Source: a virus
Length of the DNA stretch: 64,000 nucleotides
Strand: one strand, 5' to 3'
IMG/VR virus record: IMGVR_UViG_3300029910_000005
Location: 1-64,000 of that record
The notes below the pieces were generated by a model. The model saw only the letters and a list, made by a program, of their open reading frames with translations. It did no database searches and was not told the origin of the DNA. Every line of letters starts with the position of its first letter. Position 1 is the stretch's first letter. This document shows positions 44,217 through 53,124 of the stretch, piece after piece. Both the position numbers and the translations under genes were made by a program.

Positions 44217-45232
44217 AAGTCATCATTGACAGTAAAGATTTTGCTATTGTGGCTCTCTGTACTACCATTGCTTTCGCCACTTTGTCCCCTTCGCAGACCA
44301 ACACCTGCACGTGAATATTCGCCTACTCGTCGCTCGAAGAAGTTGGTCTTCCCATCGATGGAAATAAGCTCCATCCAATCGAAAGGATTGGTTGCATGCC
44401 ATAGCTTCTCATACCCGAGAGCGACCACCAGACGATCAGCACAGAACTGAATGTACTGGCGCATTAGCGTCGAATTCATACCGATAAGCTCCACGGGAAG
44501 GGCATCAGTGACAAACTCGCACTCGATGGAGACGGCATCCCTGATAATTTCCTCTACCTCTGCTTGGGTCAACTTGTTCACCAGGATGGTGTATAGAAGA
44601 CAGGCAAAGTCGCAATGAAGACCTTCATCGCGAGAAATCTGCTCGTTGGAGAAACATAGACCTGGCATTAGACCACGTTTCTTCAACCAGAAGATAGCAC
44701 AGAACGATCCAGAGAAGAAGATCCCCTCGACGGCAGCAAAGGCTACGAGACGTTGTGCGAAGGATGCATTTGCGGCATTGGTGTATTTGAATGCCCAATC
44801 GGCTTTGCGTTTGACGGCGGGGATGGTTTCAATGGCGTTGAATAGGTTGGCCTTCTCGGATTCGTCTTTGACGTAGCTGTCGATGAGGAGGCCATAGACT
44901 TCACTGTGGATGTTCTCGATGGCCTGTTGGAAACCATAGAAGCAACGAGCTTCGGAGATCTGTACTTCCTTGGCGAAATTGGTGACTAGGTTCTCGTTGA
45001 CGATACCATCGGAAGCCGCGAAGAAGGCGAGGATATGTTTAATAAAATGTTGTTCATTAGAAGAGAGACTCCTCCAATCTTTATCATCATGGGCAAGATC
45101 GATTTCCTCGGCGGTCCAGAATGTGGATAAATGCAACTTATACATGTCCCATATTTTCTTGTAGGTGGGACGGAAAATGACAAACCGCTGAGGATTTTCC
45201 TCCAGGAGAGGTTCGGGGAGAGTCTGCGGCAT
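44213..45232 (-). CDS. RNR2 / nrdB-like: Ribonucleotide reductase small subunit (R2)
   Basis: 339 aa, full length. It makes the tyrosyl radical that lets class I ribonucleotide reductase convert ribonucleotides to dNTPs. Signatures in order: [12 protein letters not shown] (first iron ligand), [32 protein letters not shown] (Glu and His ligands and the radical Tyr), [28 protein letters not shown] (Glu and His ligands). The C-terminus FTVNDDF is the tail that docks on the large subunit. The large subunit gene is not in this window. Acts in the cytoplasm to raise dNTPs for viral replication. Confidence 0.96.
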   Translation of the reverse strand: MPQTLPEPLLEENPQRFVIFRPTYKKIWDMYKLHLSTFWTAEEIDLAHDDKDWRSLSSNEQHFIKHILAFFAASDGIVNENLVTNFAKEVQISEARCFYGFQQAIENIHSEVYGLLIDSYVKDESEKANLFNAIETIPAVKRKADWAFKYTNAANASFAQRLVAFAAVEGIFFSGSFCAIFWLKKRGLMPGLCFSNEQISRDEGLHCDFACLLYTILVNKLTQAEVEEIIRDAVSIECEFVTDALPVELIGMNSTLMRQYIQFCADRLVVALGYEKLWHATNPFDWMELISIDGKTNFFERRVGEYSRAGVGLRRGQSGESNGSTESHNSKIFTVNDDF

Positions 45233-45271
45233 TTTCTCGCTAAGACAAATATATATGTGGTTTATAGCTTG

Positions 45272-46078
45272 TTAACTACCCCCAATATAACTCCATACTC
45301 GAGTGAATAAAGAGGTGTACGGAGGTTGGTCTAATTCGCGCAATTCACGCATATACTCGTTGACTTTCATGGTACAACGAGTGCGACGGACGGTATCCTG
45401 CCACCCAAGGAACGCATTTTCGTCATATCCATTGATACGATCAATTTCCTGCCGATAATGGTTGACTAGACCGAGAAGAGTAGTTCGTCTGTCTTGTTTG
45501 GCTAGCTCCCGACGACATTCTTCAAATAGCATCGGAGGGAGCATCAGTTGCTCGTCCTTGGTAACCACAATGATTCGAGGAACACGGAAACCAGCAAGGC
45601 GTTCGATGATTTGGGATCCTCTGAGGAAGGTCATATCCTCTTGAACAGGTCGAAATTCCATGGTGAGTGCGTGGTCACGTATGTTCATGTACACCAAACA
45701 TCCCAGATCGTATTGGGTATACATGAATAGCCAGGTGCCATATTGCTCGAAATCGGAGATACGTACGGCAATTCCGAGTTGTGGTTTACCAGTGTGCGCG
45801 AACACTAACCGTTTGCTCTCCTCGGATACAGCGCATATCTCGTACTCCCAGTTGATTACGTGGGCGATGGTATCATCGCCTTTAATCAGGAGATGGTTCA
45901 CGATATCGACTTTATTTTTTGTTGATTCGATCTGTACCAACGTAGCGCTGGTAAGCTTCACCCATTGTCCAGGAAAGCTCTTGAACATAACCACCGTACC
46001 AATCGGATCAGTTTCCAACATTCCCGTGTTTTTGTGTCTCCAGCTGGTGAGCTGGTGCTGCATGTCCGCCTGACACAT
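45272..46078 (-). CDS. Uncharacterised protein
   Basis: 268 aa from the ATG at 46078, or 46063 with MQHQLTSW. The upstream TTCACACTTGTGAAATAT (minus direction) is a near-palindromic promoter shared with the plus-strand gene at 46102, so the longer upstream open frame is not used. Mixed alpha/beta, ends with VWSYIGGS. No known motif. Confidence 0.62.
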   Translation of the reverse strand: MCQADMQHQLTSWRHKNTGMLETDPIGTVVMFKSFPGQWVKLTSATLVQIESTKNKVDIVNHLLIKGDDTIAHVINWEYEICAVSEESKRLVFAHTGKPQLGIAVRISDFEQYGTWLFMYTQYDLGCLVYMNIRDHALTMEFRPVQEDMTFLRGSQIIERLAGFRVPRIIVVTKDEQLMLPPMLFEECRRELAKQDRRTTLLGLVNHYRQEIDRINGYDENAFLGWQDTVRRTRCTMKVNEYMRELRELDQPPYTSLFTRVWSYIGGS

Positions 46079-46101
46079 ATATTTCACAAGTGTGAAGAAG
46101 A
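46079..46101. promoter_or_regulatory. Shared bidirectional promoter with TTCACA-TGTGAA palindrome
   Basis: Only 23 bp separate two divergent starts. The palindrome TTCACAAGTGTGAA (46083-46096) gives the TCACA string to both strands, about 5 bp from the plus ATG and about 8 bp from the minus ATG. Confidence 0.55.
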
Positions 46102-46452
46102 ATGATGTTGTTACAGGAGATATTGCTGCATGACCCTCTACCGGAGGAGGAGTACAAGGATGTCCATGACGTATTGATTCGAAAACGTCTCTTACCGTCA
46201 TTTCGCACACCAGAGGAGGGACAATCACTCTACATCAGTGCATATGAGCAAGCAAGAGATATCTACAATCGCTCCGTACATGACGTCATAGAGAGGATGG
46301 AAGCATGGGGAAGACGGCACCCTGAGCTGTATGAGCAAGCGAGACATATGTTCTGTGAACGAGCGGTGTTCCGGTATGATCTTCGTACGAAGGCAGGTTC
46401 GGATATGGCAGATTATGATGTGAATATGCGTTTATATGCTAGAAATATTTAG
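46102..46452 (+). CDS. Uncharacterised helical protein
   Basis: 116 aa (ATG 46102 or 46105). Helical and charged: IERMEAWGRRHPELYEQARH. The HPELYEQA string recalls the YPExW/HPExY anchors of genes at 30873 and 32991. No known domain. Confidence 0.6.
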   Translation: MMLLQEILLHDPLPEEEYKDVHDVLIRKRLLPSFRTPEEGQSLYISAYEQARDIYNRSVHDVIERMEAWGRRHPELYEQARHMFCERAVFRYDLRTKAGSDMADYDVNMRLYARNI

Positions 46453-46461
46453 TTAAACCGA

Positions 46462-46596
46462 CTAACCAATGAGATCAACACGCATATTATCCGGTAGATA
46501 AGGTTTACTCTTATCCACTCTCACCAACCTTAATCGCAATTTTCGACCACGAAGAAGCTCTGAAGGGAGACCATTTATTATAGATTGCCTCGACAT
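46462..46596 (-). CDS. Short protein, 44 aa
   Basis: Reading on the minus strand from 46596: MSRQSIINGLPSELLRGRKL then RLRLVRVDKSKPYLPDNMRV and a stop. Upstream is GCACACAAACAAGG, the promoter string, shared with the divergent gene at 46640. The text GLPSELLRGRKLRL again looks like an LPxELL helix. It fills an otherwise empty gap. Too short for firm assignment. Confidence 0.45.
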   Translation of the reverse strand: MSRQSIINGLPSELLRGRKLRLRLVRVDKSKPYLPDNMRVDLIG

Positions 46597-46639
46597 CCGC
46601 CAAACATCCTTGTTTGTGTGCGCACATATACCCTATACA
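46597..46639. promoter_or_regulatory. Bidirectional promoter region
   Basis: Contains TTGTTTGTGTGCGCACATATA: in the minus direction GCACACAAACAAG, in the plus direction GCGCACATATACC about 20 bp before the ATG at 46640. Confidence 0.5.
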
Positions 46640-46969
46640 ATGCTCAACGGTCTCAAGCGATGGTGGGCAGGCGCACAGTCTCCAGACAGCCAAACTACCC
46701 CTCTCCTTGGGGTAAACACCCTGGAGGAAGAAGAGGAGGAACAACCTGCAACAGAAGCTGATGCACGGGAGGCGTTCAATGATCACGCGGCCCTAACGCA
46801 ATACAAATCCATCCATACGGTTCAATGCTGTACATCGCGAGCTTATAGCGTTCAAACATATGGACTAATCGCATACATTGATGGTCCGACTACTGGATTA
46901 CCAAAGAATATTCAAGTGAGTAGTGGTAGAAAAGTGCAGATTTTTTATCGTTTTAAAGAAGATAAATAA
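46640..46969 (+). CDS. Uncharacterised small protein
   Basis: 109 aa from the ATG at 46640, which follows GCACATATACCCTATACA. Acidic middle (NTLEEEEEEQPATEADA), then a short globular part (SRAYSVQTYGLIAYIDGP). No family. Ends 3 bp before repeat copy C. Confidence 0.58.
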   Translation: MLNGLKRWWAGAQSPDSQTTPLLGVNTLEEEEEEQPATEADAREAFNDHAALTQYKSIHTVQCCTSRAYSVQTYGLIAYIDGPTTGLPKNIQVSSGRKVQIFYRFKEDK

Positions 46970-46972
46970 ATA

Positions 46973-47237
46973 GCTACCACAGCCGAGGCCCAGTAAATCC
47001 TGTGGATTTCGAAAAATACGCTTTTTTCACTGTTTTTTTCTCTGTCTCCAGATTTTCCTTCCCCACCTCCTCTACCCCCTCGTCTACCGCGGTAGTAACT
47101 CATCAGCTACCACAGCCGAGGCCCAGTGAATCCTGTGGATTTTGAAAGTGATTTTTAAAAGTGAAAAGTTCATTTTTTCGCGAAAAATTGAAAACAACAT
47201 TCACCCTCAAGATTTACTGGGCCTCGGCTGTGGTAGC
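46973..47237. repeat. Inverted-repeat element, copy C (MITE-like)
   Basis: 265 bp, bounded on both ends by the GCTACCACAGCCGAGG arm: at 46973 and, reversed, at 47237; a third copy stands inside at 47106, opening the 132-bp hairpin 47106-47237. CTACCGCGGTAG at 47084-47095. This copy is a complete terminal-inverted-repeat element, whereas A and B carry a different outer end. No coding sequence inside. Confidence 0.9.
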
Positions 47238-47297
47238 TGAATAACCTACCAATGTGGTAGAAGGAGAAGAGAGAGAGAGTCACATACTGAAGACATC

Positions 47298-49340
47298 ATG
47301 GAGAGTACACGAATCGATACACTTATCATTGGGGCAGGTCCAGCAGCTATCCAATGTGCAATTACAGTGTGGACGGAGAGAAATGATTTCCTTGTTTTAG
47401 ATCAAGGCAGCTTCGAGCGTACGAAAACTGATGCTCATCAGGGGTTCGGTGGTGCTATGCTCTACGGCGATGGTCAATTGACCCATGCGCCGAACAGTTC
47501 GTTAAAAGATCTGTACGATCGTGATCTGGTTGCCCAAGCAATGACATTTCTTGACGAGAAGGCGATCGTCAACTATGGAGTAGGCCCTATCCCTTTTGGA
47601 GAGTCGGTGGAGCAACGTCCTCTCCCTCTGGGAGAGACCGAGCTCAAGGATGGTTGGAAACGTTCGGAGGAACCTTGTTATGACATCGATCTCGCGACTC
47701 GTAAGAAGATGCTGTCCGACTTCTGGATGAACATAAAACGATACGTCCTCCCTGGGGTGATTGTTCTCGAGGTGGTCAAGAACCATATCTCTGGTCTCTA
47801 TCATGTGATCTATCAGTCGAAGACGAATTTCGTGAGGAAACGAGCGATCGAATGCCGCAATCTGGTGATTGCGACCGGAAAACTGTCCACCAGTACCTTC
47901 GTATTCCCATTTATCCCCCAATATCATCACCTCGGGATCAGTGTGCGTCTTGAATGTTCCTCGGTCGACCCTGTCTGGAAACAGTTCGAGTGCAAGAAGG
48001 GGGTTCGCCAATTATGGTCCCGAAAGACGGAGCGCTATGAATGGTACACGCATGGACATGTCCGTAAGGCCAAGAAACGACTGTCTGGTATTACAGTAAC
48101 CGATAGATCCACGATCGATTTTCATGTCCGGACGGATATTCCCATGCGCGCGCGTGAGTTCATTGGTCATTCCGATCGTTCCTTCTGTCTCATGTACACC
48201 CAATACCAACAACTCCACTCCAATACCTTCATCGCTCGTGGACTCAAATCGTTCATGGAAATGCTCGAAGTACCCTTCCCAATAGATCTCCAAGTCATCG
48301 GCATCATCATCGACGAGGTGGGCGAATACCCTCGTCTAGACCTTAACTTGAAGATCCCCGACGAACGTATCTGGGTAGCAGGCGATGCCACCGGACTGAT
48401 GCACGATTGGATGTCTTCACAGGTCAGTGGTTTCTATGTCGGACAGCAAATCGTCACCAATAACCACCACGTCGTTACCCACAAGATCATTCGCGATGAT
48501 CTGTACAGGACGACCTATCCTGTCATGCGAAGCACCGGCAACCATCCTTCTACCCACGATATTCAGCTCTTCATCGCGTACAATGACGATGACGATGTGG
48601 CGCGATTTCGCAAGGTTGTCGATGAATGGAACAAAGAGAACGGTATGAACATGAAGATGGTCGCCAACGTCATGATTCGCTCCTACTCGAAGAAGAAAAG
48701 AGAAAAACGCGTCCTCTATACCTCTCACGAGATCCGTTCCGATGAAACTGCCGAAGTTGCTCGCGTCTGTCACGTGGATGCTTCTTACTTTACCGAGCGT
48801 GGATTTGATGTGGTGCGTGAGAAGATCGATGTTACCGCTCTCTCCATCCTCGGTGTCCCTCACACGAACGAGGAAGCTGCTCGTTTTCCACTGGGTTGTT
48901 TCGATTTTCGTCTCTGTGTCGATCTTACCGAGGGGGAGATTACCACCGACATCAAGTTCCTACAAAGCGTCAGCAAGTTCTGCTCGGAAGCATTCAGCAT
49001 GCCTGTACCTCTCTCTCACGAAGAAGGCAACGATACCCACCGTTACGTCAATATGCGTTTTCGCCATCGAGGCAGCAGTATGGTGATTCCTCTCCGTCGA
49101 CAGGTGGAAGCGTTGATTGCCGAAGCTGAGCTGAAGGTGTCACAGATCAACTCGAAATACGTTTGGTACGATTCGTACCCTGAATATGACATGGATTGGC
49201 TCGATGTTCCTGATCTCCTACCATCGATGATTGAGGAGGTGCGTCAGGAAGAGCGTCTGCCAACAGTTCAAGGACCTCTGATTCTGACTGCTGCTAATTT
49301 TCAGATGGAAGACGATGAAGAAGAAGAAGAAGAAGCTTAA
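47298..49340 (+). CDS. FAD-dependent oxidoreductase
   Basis: 680 aa. N-terminal dinucleotide-binding fold: DTLIIGAGPAAIQCAITV (residues 7-24, GxGxxA form), ending the strand with DFLVLDQG, where Asp35 would bind the FAD ribose. RIWVAGDATGLMHDWMSSQV (about 363) is the second FAD contact (GD motif), typical of glutathione-reductase-like FAD enzymes. About 250 C-terminal residues are unrecognised and end in EEEEEEEA. Substrate unknown. Stands directly after repeat copy C; GAGTCACATACTGAAGACATC precedes the ATG. Confidence 0.85.
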   Translation: MESTRIDTLIIGAGPAAIQCAITVWTERNDFLVLDQGSFERTKTDAHQGFGGAMLYGDGQLTHAPNSSLKDLYDRDLVAQAMTFLDEKAIVNYGVGPIPFGESVEQRPLPLGETELKDGWKRSEEPCYDIDLATRKKMLSDFWMNIKRYVLPGVIVLEVVKNHISGLYHVIYQSKTNFVRKRAIECRNLVIATGKLSTSTFVFPFIPQYHHLGISVRLECSSVDPVWKQFECKKGVRQLWSRKTERYEWYTHGHVRKAKKRLSGITVTDRSTIDFHVRTDIPMRAREFIGHSDRSFCLMYTQYQQLHSNTFIARGLKSFMEMLEVPFPIDLQVIGIIIDEVGEYPRLDLNLKIPDERIWVAGDATGLMHDWMSSQVSGFYVGQQIVTNNHHVVTHKIIRDDLYRTTYPVMRSTGNHPSTHDIQLFIAYNDDDDVARFRKVVDEWNKENGMNMKMVANVMIRSYSKKKREKRVLYTSHEIRSDETAEVARVCHVDASYFTERGFDVVREKIDVTALSILGVPHTNEEAARFPLGCFDFRLCVDLTEGEITTDIKFLQSVSKFCSEAFSMPVPLSHEEGNDTHRYVNMRFRHRGSSMVIPLRRQVEALIAEAELKVSQINSKYVWYDSYPEYDMDWLDVPDLLPSMIEEVRQEERLPTVQGPLILTAANFQMEDDEEEEEEA

Positions 49341-50248
49341 ACCGTTAATTGTTGCATTTGTTCCGAAATATCTACCACTTTCTCTTCTTCTTTCGTAAAA
49401 TACATCATCAAATTCTCTGGACTCACGTGCACTATAATCTGAACTCGTTTCCATTCTGGATCTCTTACCTCAAACACCAACTTATTAATACCGGAAGACA
49501 CCGAGAGGATGGTGTACGAGAGGATGGTGTATCCATAGGTATGGTCCAGATATCGGACGAATGAACGATCATCGAAAAAATACGGTTCTCCATCGGTCTT
49601 CTCCTCTTTTCCGGTCGATTTACGCAGATAGATGCTTGGATTAGTATGACAACGTGCATTACGACCAGTGCTAACTGCTTCAGCAAACATCTCTTCACTA
49701 GTTGGCCAACGACGAAGCGGTGTACGTGGCACAGGTACAGGTGCGAAAGAGACAGTAAGGGAGACTCGTCCGCCTCCCTCTCGCAATTGGATGCGGAACA
49801 GCTTGTTGTCATCGTCACGTGCAGTTATGCTGCAACAAGTATACGCGGCATCGTAGTTCGGTTCAGCAATGAAGACAACATGACTCTTACGTAAGAGATA
49901 TTCGCCGAATTTGTTGAGATTGAACATCGTCAAGCTGAAGTTCTCCAGGTAGCATTCGGGTTCGTCGAAATAGCTCGGTTCTCCACTCCGGATGGTCTGG
50001 ACGGCGATATCGGCGAACCAAGCTTCCTGCGTAGAGAAATCGATCTCCTTCCATCCTCCTGTGATGTTGATAGTGGTGACCCAATCGACATAGTTATGCT
50101 GAATCGAGAAGCTGCCTATTCCGGTCAATGAACGACGAAGAAAACCAGTGAAATCCATCTTCCTATCATTCTCCACCTGCATCGGAAACTCATGAGAACC
50201 TGCCGTTCGGAGTCTCCGAAGGAGCATGTTACGACTGCACATTACCAT
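49337..50248 (-). CDS. Uncharacterised protein
   Basis: About 303 aa if the start is the ATG at 50248, just behind GGCGTCACATA; starts at 50227 or 50158 (MDFTGFLRR) are also possible. Beta-rich sequence without known motif. A direct 15-bp duplication around 49499-49528 gives the repeated TILSYTILS in the protein. C-terminus converges on the FAD gene with a 4-bp overlap. Confidence 0.6.
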   Translation of the reverse strand: MVMCSRNMLLRRLRTAGSHEFPMQVENDRKMDFTGFLRRSLTGIGSFSIQHNYVDWVTTINITGGWKEIDFSTQEAWFADIAVQTIRSGEPSYFDEPECYLENFSLTMFNLNKFGEYLLRKSHVVFIAEPNYDAAYTCCSITARDDDNKLFRIQLREGGGRVSLTVSFAPVPVPRTPLRRWPTSEEMFAEAVSTGRNARCHTNPSIYLRKSTGKEEKTDGEPYFFDDRSFVRYLDHTYGYTILSYTILSVSSGINKLVFEVRDPEWKRVQIIVHVSPENLMMYFTKEEEKVVDISEQMQQLTV

Positions 50249-50375
50249 TATGTGACGCCTGTCCGAGAGAGATTGCGAGGAGAGCGACAACCAAGAGAGC
50301 AATCAGCGCGCCAACGACAAGAGGTACGATTACACCAGATTCTGATGGTGGAGGACGATGAATGATGCGAGGCAT
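50229..50375 (-). CDS. Small single-pass membrane protein, 48 aa
   Basis: ATG at 50375 directly after CCCTCTCACAAAT. MPRIIHRPPPSESG, then one hydrophobic stretch of about 23 residues (VIVPLVVGALIALLVVALLA), then ISLGQASHNGNVQS. Simple tail-anchored or type III topology. Part of a run of tiny membrane proteins. Confidence 0.6.
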   Translation of the reverse strand: MPRIIHRPPPSESGVIVPLVVGALIALLVVALLAISLGQASHNGNVQS

Positions 50376-50391
50376 ATTTGTGAGAGGGAGG

Positions 50392-50508
50392 TCAACGGTC
50401 ATTATCGTCATTGACACATCCACCACCACTAGGACACATCGCGACAGTCCACCACAGCATGTAGGCCATGAGGGCGACAGTGACCCCTGTGAGGAAAGTA
50501 TCAAGCAT
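50392..50508 (-). CDS. Small single-pass membrane protein, 38 aa
   Basis: ATG at 50508 after GCTCACATATCCCAACAAAATA. MLDTFLTGVTVALMAYMLWW, then TVAMCPSGGGCVNDDNDR. One membrane segment and two cysteines. A decayed copy lies at 50881-50940, which shows that this short frame was duplicated as a unit and supports it as a gene. Confidence 0.58.
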   Translation of the reverse strand: MLDTFLTGVTVALMAYMLWWTVAMCPSGGGCVNDDNDR

Positions 50509-50539
50509 TATTTTGTTGGGATATGTGAGCAAATGTGTA

Positions 50540-50845
50540 TTACTTCATCGTAAACAAATAATTGTCACCTTCTCCATTACCGAAACAAGCATATTCTAAA
50601 TCACTCAATAGCGTATCGATCTCTTTTAACAGCTTGATGTCCTCCGGAGAAGCTTTCTCTTCTGTTGGCTGGCGGACAACGGAAATCTCGGTACCAATGC
50701 TCTCTGCCTTGTTGTCTGTCTCGCTGTCATCCTGCATTTTTGCATCATCATACGAGCATACCAGATGGGAGATATCTGCGATGTCTTTCACTTGTCCATT
50801 GAAGATCTCTTTACCAATGATATTGTTCATCGTGACGATAATCAT
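50540..50845 (-). CDS. Small acidic protein
   Basis: 101 aa. ATG at 50845 after GACACACACACACAAACACAACTACGAGAAA. Sequence: a short N-terminal globular part (MNNIIGKEIFNGQVKDIADI), an acidic linker, and a helix (EDIKLLKEIDTLLSDLEYAC). No family. Confidence 0.6.
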   Translation of the reverse strand: MIIVTMNNIIGKEIFNGQVKDIADISHLVCSYDDAKMQDDSETDNKAESIGTEISVVRQPTEEKASPEDIKLLKEIDTLLSDLEYACFGNGEGDNYLFTMK

Positions 50846-50880
50846 TTTCTCGTAGTTGTGTTTGTGTGTGTGTGTCTCCT

Positions 50881-50940
50881 CTACCGGACTGTCCACCTGG
50901 CCATGAGGGTGACAGTGACCCCTGTGAGGAAAGTGTCGAG
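50881..50940 (-). pseudogene. Decayed copy of the 38-aa membrane protein gene
   Basis: On the minus strand it reads LDTFLTGVTVTLMARWTVR then a stop, near-identical in DNA over about 40 bp to the gene at 50392-50508 (GGTCACTGTC(A/G)CCCTCATGGCC). The ATG is missing (TCA at that codon) and the rest is lost after a frame change. It sits in the 5' flank of the acidic-protein gene. Confidence 0.6.
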
Positions 50941-50972
50941 TGAGATATATGTTTTTTACGCATAGCTAAGAT

Positions 50973-51644
50973 TCACACGATAAACCCAACATTGGGGAGG
51001 TGCCACCATGCACAACTATACACACGGTTAAAAATAAGCACCCAGAACATACGTTCAATGTCCCCCACAGTGTAGGTTGCGCTTTCCTCCTCATCGATCA
51101 TAATCATGAATCCACTAGCGTAAATCTGACCGAACTCTTGTATGTTGCTGTACGTCACGTCCACCTTTTCAAAATCGCCTACGAGCTTCCACTTACGAGT
51201 ATCAAGTTCGTGGCTGTAGTTCTTTCCGATACATTGGATTACCTTGTCGCTCCTCTTGTCATAAGCAAGACAGATCCCATTTTCGTATAGATGGCCTTGT
51301 CCGACGTACACAAAGACGTAATCGAATTGAAAATAGTTGATGTTGTGTTTGAGGAAATGCTTGAGACTAGGGATGACATCCGCAGGTACACGCACGTAGA
51401 GTCCGAAATCCTCAGGGAATGTTTCCGAGTAGAACTTGTTCTTTGGAGCCTTCTTCTCGCTCTCTTTACGTCTTTTCATAATCCGATCGTGGCGCACTTT
51501 ATGCTCAATGCGAGAATGGGCATCAATTTCCGCCATACAAAACCACTCGTAACCCTCTTCCTTCGTTGATAGACGTTGTTGTAACGTTAGAGGAGGAGCA
51601 GCTCGCTTTCGCGTGGTAAACGCGCACGTAAGGTCTTCAGTCAT
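50973..51644 (-). CDS. Uncharacterised protein
   Basis: 223 aa from the ATG at 51644, after TTTCTCACAAACAACA. Basic leader (FTTRKRAAPPL), a helical charged part (HKVRHDRIMKRRKESEKKAP), then beta-rich. No recognised domain. 39 bp upstream lies the GGTAGCCTATCC element, in the correct orientation. Confidence 0.62.
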   Translation of the reverse strand: MTEDLTCAFTTRKRAAPPLTLQQRLSTKEEGYEWFCMAEIDAHSRIEHKVRHDRIMKRRKESEKKAPKNKFYSETFPEDFGLYVRVPADVIPSLKHFLKHNINYFQFDYVFVYVGQGHLYENGICLAYDKRSDKVIQCIGKNYSHELDTRKWKLVGDFEKVDVTYSNIQEFGQIYASGFMIMIDEEESATYTVGDIERMFWVLIFNRVYSCAWWHLPNVGFIV

Positions 51645-51682
51645 TGTTGTTTGTGAGAAAGAGAGGGACGATGACATCTCTG

Positions 51683-51711
51683 TTTCGGAAGGATAGGCTA
51701 CCACTGTGGTA
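51683..51711 (-). promoter_or_regulatory. GGTAGCCTATCC upstream element
   Basis: In the direction of the gene starting at 51644 it reads hairpin CTACCACAGTGGTAG, then GGTAGCCTATCCTTCCGAAA at 51702-51683. The distance to the ATG is 39 bp. It overlaps the 3' end of the gene at 51698, which reads through part of the hairpin. Confidence 0.65.
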
Positions 51712-52411
51712 GACCATCAGGGTTGGTTTTCCGAATGCTTCTCTCTACGATGGCAAGTGAGCCAGCCGCCTTCTCGCTCGTTAGCCGTTCAGCGTCGAGA
51801 AGCATGCCGCATAAGGACCGCATGAGGGCTTCCGGGAGAGCGAGGGTGCCTTTGTGTTGAGCGAACAATAAGTAGAGGATGATCAATTCATCGTTGGGAT
51901 GCATGAAACGACGCCATGATTCGTAGGGGGTTGTATCATGCACGTAGACCAGCCAGGAGTTTATTTGACCAAGATTACGCTGTATAAACACCACTGTATT
52001 AGGACATTTACATGCAGCAATTATATCAGAATCAGGTACCGTATTCTGATATGTATACGCCTCGTCGTTCGCAAAACTATCTGATGTTAGATCGAGATAT
52101 ACCCGCCCATCACCAATATTACTGCTCTGCGTGAACACCATGATCTTCTTTGTAGGGTGGAATTGCTGATAATGCCATGCTAATGTATAGACCACCGAAT
52201 GTACATTATTGGCATTTATCCAGTTCCCGTTCTTGTCTTTCGAAACTAGAGGGTCTATACAGGATCGAAACAGATGATCAAGAACAATTTTATCACGAGT
52301 ATTCCATAGGCAAGAGTCGGTAGGTTGTATTCCCGTTCGTGTGCGTGTAATACGCTTCAAATCGACACGAACACTGTCGATTGCCCTACGTCTCTTGAAT
52401 GCTTCCTCCAT
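51698..52411 (-). CDS. F-box-like tandem paralog 1
   Basis: 237 aa from ATG 52411. Shares with the next two genes: an N-terminal basic leader (EEAFKRRRAIDS), VYTLAWHYQQFHPTKKIMVF, an acidic middle, and the block YESWRRFMHPNDELIILYLL followed by FAQHKGTLALPEALMRSLCG MLL. The last part, LPEALMRSLCGML, has the LPxxLMRxL form of the F-box-like helix in the ankyrin tails. Function unknown; target-binding N-terminal domain is different from ankyrin. Confidence 0.72.
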   Translation of the reverse strand: MEEAFKRRRAIDSVRVDLKRITRTRTGIQPTDSCLWNTRDKIVLDHLFRSCIDPLVSKDKNGNWINANNVHSVVYTLAWHYQQFHPTKKIMVFTQSSNIGDGRVYLDLTSDSFANDEAYTYQNTVPDSDIIAACKCPNTVVFIQRNLGQINSWLVYVHDTTPYESWRRFMHPNDELIILYLLFAQHKGTLALPEALMRSLCGMLLDAERLTSEKAAGSLAIVERSIRKTNPDGLPQW

Positions 52412-52413
52412 GG

Positions 52414-53124
52414 TCACCCGAAATTGTGAATGAAGGGGCGACGAATACATTTCTGTACCAGTGCGATACTGTCCTCCCCTCCAGGGTGACTATCCAACAA
52501 CATACCACAGATGCTCCGTACGAGGTCTTTCGGGAGAGGGAGGGTCTTCCGATGTTGAGCAAAGAGGAGCAAGAAGACGATCGCTTCCTCGTTGGGATGC
52601 ATGAAACGACGCCACGATTGGTATGGGGTATTATCATGCACATAGATGGTCCAACAGTGTTCGACTGCGATATAACAATGCACAATAACGACTGTGTTTG
52701 GAGTGTTACAAGCAACTATCAGTGCTGATTCGGACACAATAGTCGTAAATTCATACAACGTATTCTGTAAGAAGGTCTCCGAGGTCAGATCGCGATACGT
52801 TAATAGTTCTCCTGCTACATCGGTATGTCCATAGATAGCAATCTTCTTCGTCGGATTGAGATACTGATAATACCATGCTAGCGTATAGAACACATTAATC
52901 ACATTATCTTTTGATACGATATCATCAACTGGCGTCAATAAGACGTGGATGTCTGTTTCCTTGAACATACCGAACAGGGTCGATTCCGTAATATTCCAAC
53001 TGCGAAGACCGTAAGTATCATCACTCGACACCATTAGTTCGGTCGGTGTCCACTCTAACGCTAACAGTTCGGGGTACGCAAGTTGACCATCTCTTCTTCG
53101 TCGTTTAGTTCGAGCTGTCTCCAT
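52414..53124 (-). CDS. F-box-like tandem paralog 2
   Basis: 236 aa, 2 bp from the first paralog. FYTLAWYYQYLNPTKKIAIY, TPYQSWRRFMHPNEEAIVFL, and LPLPKDLVRSICGMLLD match it closely. LPKDLVRSICGML is a good LPxDLVRxI F-box-like helix. The start overlaps the third paralog's stop by 20 bp. Confidence 0.74.
   Translation of the reverse strand: METARTKRRRRDGQLAYPELLALEWTPTELMVSSDDTYGLRSWNITESTLFGMFKETDIHVLLTPVDDIVSKDNVINVFYTLAWYYQYLNPTKKIAIYGHTDVAGELLTYRDLTSETFLQNTLYEFTTIVSESALIVACNTPNTVVIVHCYIAVEHCWTIYVHDNTPYQSWRRFMHPNEEAIVFLLLFAQHRKTLPLPKDLVRSICGMLLDSHPGGEDSIALVQKCIRRPFIHNFG

Noticed and set aside
46511-46786. 91-codon minus-strand frame at 46.5-46.8 kb
   Set aside because: It overlaps the gene at 46640; the shorter 44-codon frame at 46462-46596 has the promoter string instead.
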